Assembly (NCBI GenBank): GCA_035544835.1
Contig: DASZZV010000021.1
Location: forward strand, 1 to 12,159
Length of the DNA stretch: 12,159 nucleotides
Reading direction: 5' to 3'
Origin: DASZZV01 sp035544835
GTDB lineage: Bacteria; Acidobacteriota; Thermoanaerobaculia; Gp7-AA8
In this document: in pieces, positions 1-6,238 of the stretch
Layout of the letters: each line of letters starts with the position of its first letter
Position numbering within the stretch: position 1 is the first letter of the stretch
Notes under the pieces: model-generated
Seen by the model: only the letters and a program-made list of their open reading frames with translations
The model's database searches: none
Told to the model about the DNA's origin: nothing
Program-made: the position numbers and the translations under genes

Positions 1-141
1 GCAAGGGCGTGCGGGTGGGAGGGGCGAGGGACCTCGCAAAGTAGTTCATTTCGAGTTCAGAATCTGCGCCCGGAATGGCGAATGTACTAGCTTGCGAGGT
101 CCCTCGCCCCTCCCACCCGCACGCCCTTGCTCGGGATGACA
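1..141. repeat. Perfect 39-bp inverted repeat with TGTCATCCCGAG-type end
   Basis: Bases 1-39 are the exact reverse complement of 92-130, separated by 52 bases. The right arm is followed by TCGGGATGACA (131-141), which read on the minus strand is TGTCATCCCGA, the same end motif as the other dispersed repeats in this window (near 1689, 3048, 12023 and 12078). The left arm meets the window edge, so its matching end is presumably just outside. It lies downstream of the aldehyde dehydrogenase stop codon and could fold in the mRNA 3' end. No T-tract follows, so a classical intrinsic terminator is not shown. Confidence 0.9.
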
Positions 142-173
142 GCAACGGCCAAACCCCGCGCGTGCCCGCCGCC

Positions 174-1643
174 CTACAAACTCACCCAGACCGACTTCGT
201 CTGCGTGTACTTGTCCAGAGCATCGCGTCCCTGATCGCGACCGAAACCCGACTCTTTGTATCCACCGAAGGGCAGTGCCGGGTCGTAGACGTTGTAGGTG
301 TTGATCCACACCGTTCCCGCCTTGATGGCCCGCGCGACTTTGTGTGCTTTGGAGATGTCCCGCGTCCAGACGGCAGCGGCGAGACCGTAGACCGTGGCGT
401 TTCCCTTCACAACGGCATCCTCTGCGTCCTTGAACTTGATGGTGGCCAGCACCGGGCCAAAAACTTCCTCGCGTGCAATCTTCATCTCCGGCTGCACGTC
501 GTCGAAAATAGTCGGCTTCACGAAGTAACCCTTGCCGGTACCAATGTCGGCCCGTTCACCGCCAGTGATCAGGCGTGCTCCCTCGCCCTTTGCGCTCTCG
601 ATGTGTCCGAGCACCGCGTCCATCTGCTCCTTCGACACCAGGGCCCCGAGTCTCGTCTTAGGGTGCATCGGATCCCCGGCGCTCATCTTCGCGGCGCGTT
701 CCAGAATCTTGGCCATCAGCTCCTCGTGAGCGCTTTCTTCAACGAGGAGCCTCGAGCCGGCCGCACACACCTCGCCCTTCCCGTAGAAAATCGCATTCAA
801 GGCACCGCGTGCCGCGGCGTCGAGATCGGAATCTGCGAAGACGATATTGGGCGACTTGCCGCCGAGCTCCAGCGAGACTTTCTTCAACGTCTTCGCCGCG
901 CGAACCATGAGCTGTCGTCCCACTTCCGTCGATCCGGTGAAGGCGACGGCATCGACTCCGGGATGATCGACGATTGCGTTTCCGACGACACTGCCCTTGC
1001 CGGGAACGACGTTCAGGACGCCGGCCGGAAGCCCCGCTTCACGCGCGTACTCAGCGAACTTGAGCAGAGACAGCGGCGTGTTACTGGCCGGCTTGATGAC
1101 CACCGTGTTTCCGCACGCCAGGGCCGGGGCGATCTTCCAGACCGCCAGCATGAGAGGAAAGTTCCAGGGGGTGATGGCGCCGACCACGCCAACCGGCTCC
1201 CGAAGTGTGTAGGTGAACGAACCCTCGCCGACAGGAATCGTCTCGCCGGTCACTTTGCCGGACCAGCCGGCGAAGTAGTAGAGACACTCAGCGGCTGCCG
1301 GAACATCGGCGTACTGAGACTCGAAAATCGGCTTGCCGTTGTCGATCGTCTCGATGCGGCCGATCTCCATGACCCGCGTCGTGAGGATGTCGGCCAGCTT
1401 CCACATGATCTTCGCTCGGTCGCGCGGCTTCATCTTGTGCCATTCCGAACCCGGCTCCATCTGCGCGCGGGCTGCTTTCACGGCCGCGTCGACATCGGCC
1501 TCGCCCCCTGAGGCAACTCGTGCGATCTCTTCCTCGGTCGCCGGGTTGATCGAGGAGAAGGTCTCGCCACTCCTGGCATCGACAAACTCACCGTTGATGA
1601 AAAGCTGGCTGGGCATCGTGGAGGTGGGGGCTTCTGTGGTCAT
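174..1643 (-). CDS. NAD(P)-dependent aldehyde dehydrogenase
   Basis: This 489-residue protein is a member of the aldehyde dehydrogenase superfamily, which oxidises aldehydes to carboxylic acids with NAD(P)+ in the cytoplasm. Visible landmarks are PWNFPL with oxyanion-hole Asn161, Lys184 in VVIKP, the Rossmann motif FTGSTEVG (235-242), general base Glu259 in LELGGK, nucleophile Cys293 in GEVCAAGSR, and Glu393/Phe395 in EEVFGP. Spacing between Asn, Glu and Cys matches the ALDH1/BetB/PuuC type. The exact substrate cannot be read. The ATG at 1643 is chosen because AAAGGA sits just upstream and the protein then begins like relatives; an in-frame start 51 bases further upstream has no such site. 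A reductase gene lies upstream on the same strand but ends in its own terminator, so this gene is probably transcribed separately. Confidence 0.95.
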   Translation of the reverse strand: MTTEAPTSTMPSQLFINGEFVDARSGETFSSINPATEEEIARVASGGEADVDAAVKAARAQMEPGSEWHKMKPRDRAKIMWKLADILTTRVMEIGRIETIDNGKPIFESQYADVPAAAECLYYFAGWSGKVTGETIPVGEGSFTYTLREPVGVVGAITPWNFPLMLAVWKIAPALACGNTVVIKPASNTPLSLLKFAEYAREAGLPAGVLNVVPGKGSVVGNAIVDHPGVDAVAFTGSTEVGRQLMVRAAKTLKKVSLELGGKSPNIVFADSDLDAAARGALNAIFYGKGEVCAAGSRLLVEESAHEELMAKILERAAKMSAGDPMHPKTRLGALVSKEQMDAVLGHIESAKGEGARLITGGERADIGTGKGYFVKPTIFDDVQPEMKIAREEVFGPVLATIKFKDAEDAVVKGNATVYGLAAAVWTRDISKAHKVARAIKAGTVWINTYNVYDPALPFGGYKESGFGRDQGRDALDKYTQTKSVWVSL

Positions 1644-1688
1644 TGGGTTCCTTTGGCAGCTGGGTGTTACTCGAGACTTACGCGGGCT

Positions 1689-1834
1689 TGTCATCCTGAA
1701 GGAGCACGCGCGAGAGCAACGACGAGAAGAAAAGTCAGTGCGACTGAAGGATCTTCGGTGACATGCGCAAGGTCGTCAAGTTACACCACCCTCGTGTCAC
1801 CAAAGATCCTTCGCCGCGGCGGCTCAGGATGACA
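1689..1834. repeat. Paired dispersed repeat, inverted arrangement
   Basis: One unit reads TGTCATCCTGA at 1689-1699 and ends GAAGGATCTTCGGTGACA at 1746-1763. A second, oppositely oriented unit runs from TGTCACCAAAGATCCTTC (1795-1812) to CAGGATGACA (ending 1834). The inner 18-mers are complementary with one mismatch, so the whole can form a long stem around a 31-base loop. It fills most of the gap between the aldo/keto reductase and the aldehyde dehydrogenase. It is of the same family as 3048-3190. Confidence 0.85.
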
Positions 1835-1840
1835 AGGCCG

Positions 1841-1866
1841 AAAAATGCGGGGCTTCCTAAGCCCCG
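1841..1866 (-). terminator. Intrinsic terminator overlapping the aldo/keto reductase stop codon
   Basis: Read on the minus strand, CGGGGCTT-AGG-AAGCCCCG forms an 8-bp stem with a 3-base loop, followed by CATTTTTCGG, which carries a run of five T. The TAG stop of the reductase lies in the loop region, so the hairpin begins within the last codons. This suggests the reductase and the downstream aldehyde dehydrogenase are separate transcripts. Confidence 0.7.
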
Positions 1867-2996
1867 ACCGCCACCGTCTCCTCGACGTACGGAGTGATGT
1901 CGTAGTTTCTGCGATAGAGCTCATCGACCTGCTCCATCTCGGAATCGGTGAGCGGCTCGAAGTCGCTGGCCTTGACGAACTCCTCGATCTGCTCAGGTCC
2001 ATAAATATTCGGCAGCGCCGAAACGATCGACGGGTGAGCGTAGAGCCACAGGAGCGCCAGTTGCCCGAGGCTCACTCCGCGCGCAGCGCAGAGATCCTTG
2101 AGGCGATCGATTTTCTGAATGCCCTCGACCAGCCAGGCACGCGGTCGATGCGAGCGGTGATCGCTCTCGTCGAACTTCGTGTCGATGGTGTACTGCCCTT
2201 CCAGCATTCCCGAAGAATGCGTGACTCGAATCAGAAACTGCGGCCCATCCTTGGCAACAATGGAAGGGGTCTTCCACGGACGGAAGTCGTGATCGAACGA
2301 GTTGCTCGGCGCGCACATCTTCTTTCCTGCCTCACCACGCGCGGCCTCGTCGGCTCCCGCGTAGTGTCTGCCCGAAGCCGACTGCTCGCCGCCGAGGATG
2401 AACTCGCGCCCCGGATCCTGCTCGAGCATGTTGTAGATCATCTGAGTTACCGGCGCCTTGCGCACCGCCGCCGAGTAGACACCCTCGTCACGCCAGCCGA
2501 TGGCGGGGCCGAGAGAGGGACCGTACGACGAGATCTTGCCCTCCGTCTTGAGGTCTTCCATCAAGGACCAGAACTCGTCTTTCATTAGCACGTCGATGCG
2601 CGGATTGTGGGGCTGATAGATGGCGATGTGATCGACGCCGAGACGGCCGAGCGACTGCTCGAGAGCGAAGCGGATGAACTTCGGCGACATATCCTGTGGC
2701 AGCTCGCGCTGCCCGCGAGGCCGTTCGGGATTGTTGTAGAAGTCGTAGCCGAACTTCGTACCGACAATGAGGTCGGGGTGATCCTTCAGGATCGGAGCAA
2801 GAATCGTTTCGCCGCGCCCGTTTCCATACGCGTCGGCGGTGTCGATGTAATTGATGCCGCGGTCGATGGCCTGGCGGATGAGCGTCTGAGCCTGTTCATC
2901 GGTGTAGGTTCCCCACCAGCCGGTGGTAACAGTCCAGGTGCCGAACCCGAGCTCGGAAAGCTCCAGATCGGTTCCATGAAGTTTGCGGTAGCGCAT
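1857..2996 (-). CDS. Aldo/keto reductase with an internal insertion
   Basis: This 379-residue protein belongs to the aldo/keto reductase (TIM-barrel, NADPH-dependent) superfamily, which reduces aldehydes and ketones. The catalytic tetrad is visible: Asp52 in IDTADAYG, Tyr57, Lys81 in GTKFGY and His130 in YQPHNP. The start ATG at 2996 has GGGAG seven bases upstream and gives the usual N-terminus MRYRKLHGTDLELSELGFG; the longer reading frame upstream is intergenic repeat DNA. Family members are usually about 320-340 residues. Here about 40-45 extra residues lie near 198-250, between LEQDPGR and THSSGMLEG, where relatives have a short linker. The insertion is in frame and contains WKTPSIVAKDG. 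Substrate unknown. A terminator overlaps the stop. Confidence 0.92.
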   Translation of the reverse strand: MRYRKLHGTDLELSELGFGTWTVTTGWWGTYTDEQAQTLIRQAIDRGINYIDTADAYGNGRGETILAPILKDHPDLIVGTKFGYDFYNNPERPRGQRELPQDMSPKFIRFALEQSLGRLGVDHIAIYQPHNPRIDVLMKDEFWSLMEDLKTEGKISSYGPSLGPAIGWRDEGVYSAAVRKAPVTQMIYNMLEQDPGREFILGGEQSASGRHYAGADEAARGEAGKKMCAPSNSFDHDFRPWKTPSIVAKDGPQFLIRVTHSSGMLEGQYTIDTKFDESDHRSHRPRAWLVEGIQKIDRLKDLCAARGVSLGQLALLWLYAHPSIVSALPNIYGPEQIEEFVKASDFEPLTDSEMEQVDELYRRNYDITPYVEETVAVGA

Positions 2997-3047
2997 TGTG
3001 GTCTCCCGGAGCGGGATTGTATGACGGCCAGTTGAGAATTGGGAGGT

Positions 3048-3190
3048 TGTCATCCTGAGCCGCAGCGAAGGATCTTTGGCGACATACCGGCGACCCAGAT
3101 TCAAATCCCGCGGGTGTCACAAAAGATCCTTCGGTCGCACAGACGGCGCTACTGATTTGTCACTTCTTCGCGCGCTCCCTCAGGATGACA
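3048..3190. repeat. Paired dispersed repeat, inverted arrangement
   Basis: The left unit runs from TGTCATCCTGAG (3048-3059) to GAAGGATCTTTGGCGACA (3067-3084). The right unit is in opposite orientation, from TGTCACAAAAGATCCTTC (3115-3132) to CTCAGGATGACA (ending 3190). The inner 18-mers pair with two mismatches. The right unit carries an extra insert between its halves (3133-3178) compared with the left unit. It sits between the enoyl-CoA hydratase terminator and the reductase start. Confidence 0.87.
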
Positions 3191-3192
3191 AG

Positions 3193-3221
3193 AAAAAAGG
3201 CGAGCCTTGCGGCTCGCCTTT
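3193..3221 (-). terminator. Intrinsic terminator after the enoyl-CoA hydratase
   Basis: On the minus strand AAAGGCGAGCC-GCAA-GGCTCGCCTTTTTT gives an 11-bp perfect stem with a GNRA-type GCAA loop and a run of six T that overlaps the stem base. It lies 22 bases beyond the hydratase stop codon. This is a textbook Rho-independent terminator. Confidence 0.92.
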
Positions 3222-3242
3222 CGAGGATCGATGAGGAGGAAA

Positions 3243-4043
3243 CTACTTGCCGGCAAACTTTGGCGTTCGCTTCTGGCTGTAGGCGCCGAGACCTTCCTTA
3301 GCGTCTTCGCTCTGGAAAAGCAGCTGCTGCATTTCGCGCTCGAGCGCCAGAGCCGACTCCAAAGGAAGCTCCCAACCACTCTGCACAGACCGTTTGATGC
3401 GTCCGACGGCGCGGGAGGCTTTGTGCGGCGGGCAGAAACTCTGCGCGTACTCGAGAACGCGATCCCACCACTTCTTTCCGTCGGTCTCCGCGTCCCAGAG
3501 GTAATTCACGAGGCCGAGTTTCTCGGCTTCCTCGAAGTCGAAAAGGCCGCCTTCGGTCATCAGCTGGATCGACTTGGTTTTTCCGATCATGCGTGACAGC
3601 CGCTGCGTGCCGCCGGTGCCAGGGAGAACACCGAGCGTGACCTCGGGAAGACCCATCTTGCCGCCGCCCTTGAGGGCGATGCGAATATCAGCGGCCATAG
3701 CGATCTCGAGTCCACCGCCAACGGTGTGGCCGTTCAACGCCGCGATAACGAGCTTCGGGGTGTGCTCAAGACGAAGCAAGGTTTCGTTCGCGTGGAGGCA
3801 GAAGTAGTATTTGAAACCGGGCGTTACCTCAGTGAGCATCTTGATGTTGGCTCCGGCCGAGAAGAACTTGTCGCCGGCGCCGCGCAGCACGATGACATGG
3901 ACGTCATCATCCATGCGGGCCGCGAGTATGGCCGTATCGAGCTCCTTGAACATTTCATAGGTGTACGTATTCGCCGGAGGATCGTTCAACTCCAGGATCG
4001 CGACCCCTTTTTCCACTCTGTAATCGACAAGACTTCCGTTCAT
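3243..4043 (-). CDS. Enoyl-CoA hydratase/isomerase (crotonase) family protein
   Basis: This 266-residue protein of the crotonase fold most likely hydrates trans-2-enoyl-CoA to 3-hydroxyacyl-CoA in beta-oxidation or a related acyl-CoA pathway. Oxyanion-hole segments FFSAGANIKML (60-70) and GHTVGGGLEIAMAADI (105-120) are present. Both glutamates of true hydratases are present, Glu113 and Glu133 (in GLPEVTLGVLPG), with the 20-residue spacing of the rat enzyme (144/164). Start ATG 4043 is chosen because AGGAG lies nine bases upstream and the preceding in-frame extension runs through repeat DNA. It appears monocistronic: a strong terminator follows. The HAD that would act next is encoded 2 kb away in another operon. 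Chain-length preference cannot be read. Confidence 0.93.
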   Translation of the reverse strand: MNGSLVDYRVEKGVAILELNDPPANTYTYEMFKELDTAILAARMDDDVHVIVLRGAGDKFFSAGANIKMLTEVTPGFKYYFCLHANETLLRLEHTPKLVIAALNGHTVGGGLEIAMAADIRIALKGGGKMGLPEVTLGVLPGTGGTQRLSRMIGKTKSIQLMTEGGLFDFEEAEKLGLVNYLWDAETDGKKWWDRVLEYAQSFCPPHKASRAVGRIKRSVQSGWELPLESALALEREMQQLLFQSEDAKEGLGAYSQKRTPKFAGK

Positions 4044-4091
4044 TCGCAAGGCTCCTGATTTGTAATCGACGCATTGTACGGGAGCTGTCAA

Positions 4092-4228
4092 CGGTGAAAC
4101 CTCCGTAGGGGGAGGCGGCATCCTGCCGCCTCTGTCGCTGACCAAAATACGAAACCCTTGCGCTCGCGTAGGGCGGAGACTCTCCGGTTTCACCGCGATT
4201 GCAGAGGCGGCAGGATGCCGCCTCCCCC
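4092..4228. repeat. REP-like palindromes: perfect 27-bp inverted pair plus 10-bp inverted pair
   Basis: Bases 4108-4134 are the exact reverse complement of 4202-4228. Each copy is itself a small hairpin (AGGCGGCA-TCC-TGCCGCCT). A second inverted pair, CGGTGAAACC at 4092-4101 and GGTTTCACCG at 4186-4195, is interleaved rather than nested: the order is A-B...A'-B'. A short stem CGGAG-ACT-CTCCG lies at 4173-4185. Related GGCGGC-TCCTG hairpins occur at 8145-8188. The island lies between the divergently transcribed hydratase and GlsB-family genes. Confidence 0.88.
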
Positions 4229-4263
4229 TTGTGATGCCGTGACTTATCTCCGCCTCCCGCCAA

Positions 4264-4279
4264 TTGGCACTCCTGTTGC
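4264..4279 (+). promoter_or_regulatory. Sigma-54 (-24/-12) type promoter
   Basis: TTGGCAC at 4264-4270, five bases, then TTGC at 4276-4279 matches the established sigma-54 consensus (YTGGCACG-N4-TTGCW) at all the essential GG and GC positions with the required spacing. Only the base after TTGC (C instead of A/T) and the G after TGGCAC deviate. Predicted transcription would start about 12 bases after the GC, near 4291, some 40 bases before the GlsB-family ATG. An enhancer-binding activator site was not recognised upstream. Confidence 0.65.
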
Positions 4280-4320
4280 CTATGCAAGAGATTGCCAGCC
4301 TCAACGCTGGCCCTAACTTT

Positions 4321-4325
4321 GGAGG
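4321..4325 (+). promoter_or_regulatory. Ribosome binding site GGAGG deciding the GlsB-family start
   Basis: GGAGG lies five bases before the ATG at 4331. It rules out the longer in-frame reading from 4292, which would also begin at or before the predicted transcription start. Confidence 0.85.
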
Positions 4326-4330
4326 AAGAA

Positions 4331-4582
4331 ATGAATATCATCGGATGGCTTCTTTTTGGTCTGGTAGTCGGCGCGATCGCCAAGCTCCTCATGCCCGGAC
4401 GCGATCCAGGTGGTTGGATCGTCACCATTCTTCTCGGCATTGCCGGGTCCTTCGTTGGAGGCTTCCTGGCGCAGATGTTCACGCACAGCAGCGGCGGGGC
4501 GGCGGGATGGATTGGCTCGATTCTCGGCGCCATCGTCCTTCTGTTCATCTATCGCCTCGCCGTCGGCCGACGCACGGTATAA
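4331..4582 (+). CDS. GlsB/YeaQ/YmgE family stress-response membrane protein
   Basis: This 83-residue, very hydrophobic protein has three predicted membrane segments at about residues 3-21, 27-50 and 58-77. The family hallmarks are visible: an N-terminal GW-LFGLVVGAIAK segment, the loop PGRDPGGW (22-29), and the glycine-rich GIAGSFVGGFLAQ stretch (36-48). Such proteins (transglycosylase-associated family name, Pfam Transgly_assoc) sit in the cytoplasmic membrane and are often induced by general or cell-wall stress; their biochemical role is not established. The length is normal for the family. It stands alone between the hydratase (divergent) and the SDR operon (convergent), with a sigma-54-like promoter and a strong stem-loop after the stop. 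Confidence 0.9.
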   Translation: MNIIGWLLFGLVVGAIAKLLMPGRDPGGWIVTILLGIAGSFVGGFLAQMFTHSSGGAAGWIGSILGAIVLLFIYRLAVGRRTV

Positions 4583-4598
4583 GAATACGAGACCCATC

Positions 4599-4633
4599 TT
4601 GTGAGACCCCGCGAAATTCGCGGGGTCTCACAA
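4599..4633. terminator. 17-bp perfect stem-loop between convergent genes
   Basis: TTGTGAGACCCCGCGAA (4599-4615) is perfectly complementary to TTCGCGGGGTCTCACAA (4617-4633). It lies 16 bases after the GlsB-family stop and 43 bases after the stop of the convergent SDR gene. The position suits a bidirectional terminator, but no clear T-tract follows on either strand, so efficient intrinsic termination is inferred, not shown. Confidence 0.7.
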
Positions 4634-4676
4634 CGCAATTCTCACTGGTTCCTCGCGAAGAAATGAGGAATGCGGG

Positions 4677-5468
4677 CTAGAGCGCGCTCCTGACACGTCC
4701 GCCATCCACGGCGATGATTGACCCCGTGATGTAGGCGGCGTGCTGAGACGCCAGGAATACGACAGCAGCTGCGACCTCCTCGGGTTTCCCCATTCGCCCG
4801 ACCGGAACGTCGCCCGCCCACCTCTCGATGACCTTCTCTGTGGAGATATTCTCCTTCGCGGCATTGATTCCGGCGAGCTGCTCCAAGCGGTCGGTCGCCG
4901 TGTAACCCGGACCGACCGTATTGACGGTGATCCCATAGCGCCCGAGCTCATTGGCGAGAGTCTTGGCGAACCCGACTACGCCGAGCCGGAGCGAGTTCGA
5001 CAGCATGAGCCCGTCAATTGGCTGCTTGACTGAGACCGACATGATGTTGACGATCCTTCCCCAGCCGGCCACCTTCATTCCTTCTACAGCGAATCGCGAC
5101 ATCCGCACCGTGCTCATCAGATTCAACTCGAAGGCCTTCGCCCAGTCCTCGTCAGTTAGCGCGTCGAAAGTACCGGGTTTCGGCCCCCCGGTGTTGTTTA
5201 CCAGAATACTCACCGGACCGAGCTTTCCCGTCGCACTCTCGAACGCCGCCATGACGCCTGCGGCTGTGGCGAGATCGGCAGCGACGGAGTGAGGCGCAGA
5301 GCCAGTCGCGGCCTTCAACTCGGCTACGGCAGCGCGGAGCTTGTCCTCACCGCGCGATACGATCGTCACGGAGCATCCTTCCCGGAGCAGGAGCTCAGCG
5401 CAGGAACGTCCTATGCCGCTGCTTCCGCCGCCCACGAGTGCATGCTTCCCTCGAATCCCCAGATCCAT
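4677..5468 (-). CDS. SDR-family protein lacking the canonical Tyr/Lys pair
   Basis: This 263-residue protein has the short-chain dehydrogenase/reductase fold. The cofactor-binding loop is ALVGGGSSGIG (10-20, where TGxxxGIG is usual). VNNTGG (90-95) replaces NNAG, Asn116 is kept, and NIMSVSV (141-147) supplies the serine. Where YxxxK is expected the protein has LSNSLRLGVVGFAK, so the tyrosine is replaced by Ser157 and the lysine by Arg161. Such members are known as a beta-ketoacyl reductase-like subgroup that departs from the NAD motif and the catalytic tetrad. Start ATG 5468 has GAGGAG upstream. It is the last gene of a three-gene operon, 17 bases after the methyltransferase stop. Activity may be altered or absent; substrate unknown. 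Confidence 0.88.
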   Translation of the reverse strand: MDLGIRGKHALVGGGSSGIGRSCAELLLREGCSVTIVSRGEDKLRAAVAELKAATGSAPHSVAADLATAAGVMAAFESATGKLGPVSILVNNTGGPKPGTFDALTDEDWAKAFELNLMSTVRMSRFAVEGMKVAGWGRIVNIMSVSVKQPIDGLMLSNSLRLGVVGFAKTLANELGRYGITVNTVGPGYTATDRLEQLAGINAAKENISTEKVIERWAGDVPVGRMGKPEEVAAAVVFLASQHAAYITGSIIAVDGGRVRSAL

Positions 5469-5485
5469 ACCTTCTCCTCGTTCTG

Positions 5486-6238
5486 CTACTTTGCCGAGAC
5501 CACGAAAAAGAGCTTCACCCGATCGCCTTTGGTGACCTCGAGCGCAAAGGGATCGAACTGGATGACCTCGTGAATGCGCATCCCCGCCTGCTCGAGAAGG
5601 AGCGCAATCTCGTTCTCGGTATACATTCGCTGATGCCGCGTCTCTGAGATCACCACTTTCTTCCCTTCGACACGAGCCCATCCCCGGAGTTGTGCAACGC
5701 CAAGCCGGGTCGCTGAATCGTAGGAGGTATTCATGGTCAGCAGATGCTCGCGGGTCATCGAGACATAGGGCTCCTTCGTCCCCCAGACACTGGGATATGC
5801 CTCCTCATGATTCACATCGAAGAGGAAAAGCGATTCCTCGTCCATGACCCGGCGTACTTCTTTGAATGTCGCCAGCATGTCAGAGCCATTCAGAAGATGA
5901 TTCAAGCTGTCGTAGAAAGAGGTGATCCGCGCAAACGACGAGCTCAGGCCGAGCTGGCGCATGTCGGAGGCAGCCATCCGGCCGCCACGCTTCCGGGCGA
6001 TGGCCAGCATCGATAACGATGCGTCGATTCCAGTCGATTTAAATCCCTGATGCTGAAAGTAGTCGAAGGCCATGCCGGTACCGCAGGCCACGTCGAGGTG
6101 CGTCTTCTTTCGCGGTGCGGGATAGGAGCCAAGGACTTCGTCGAGCAGTGATCTCAATCCCCGCCAGAAACTCGCAGCCAGCGCGTCGTCATAGGCAAGG
6201 GCAAAGGCCTCATAGGCCTCGGCCGGAGCATGGCTCAC
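5486..6238 (-). CDS. Class I SAM-dependent methyltransferase
   Basis: This 250-residue protein has a Rossmann-type methyltransferase fold: motif I LDVACGTG (48-55), an acidic motif II residue in STGIDAS (Asp72), SDMRQL (91-96), and the post-motif segment ITSFYDSLNHL (105-115). A beta-rich region follows (about 145-200) and ends in a YTENEIALLLEQAG helix typical of small-molecule methyltransferases. It starts at GTG 6238, overlapping the dehydrogenase stop in the sequence GTGA, which implies translational coupling. The ATG seven bases further on is out of frame. Its operon mates are acyl-CoA dehydrogenase-type redox proteins, so a small-molecule acceptor is more likely than RNA or protein, but the acceptor cannot be named. 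Confidence 0.88.
   Translation of the reverse strand: MSHAPAEAYEAFALAYDDALAASFWRGLRSLLDEVLGSYPAPRKKTHLDVACGTGMAFDYFQHQGFKSTGIDASLSMLAIARKRGGRMAASDMRQLGLSSSFARITSFYDSLNHLLNGSDMLATFKEVRRVMDEESLFLFDVNHEEAYPSVWGTKEPYVSMTREHLLTMNTSYDSATRLGVAQLRGWARVEGKKVVISETRHQRMYTENEIALLLEQAGMRIHEVIQFDPFALEVTKGDRVKLFFVVSAK

Noticed and set aside
75..1511. Long open frame antisense to the aldehyde dehydrogenase (478 codons).
   Set aside because: It lies opposite a gene with all ALDH catalytic motifs; its product is Arg/His-rich with no family pattern. Such antisense frames are common in G+C-rich DNA.
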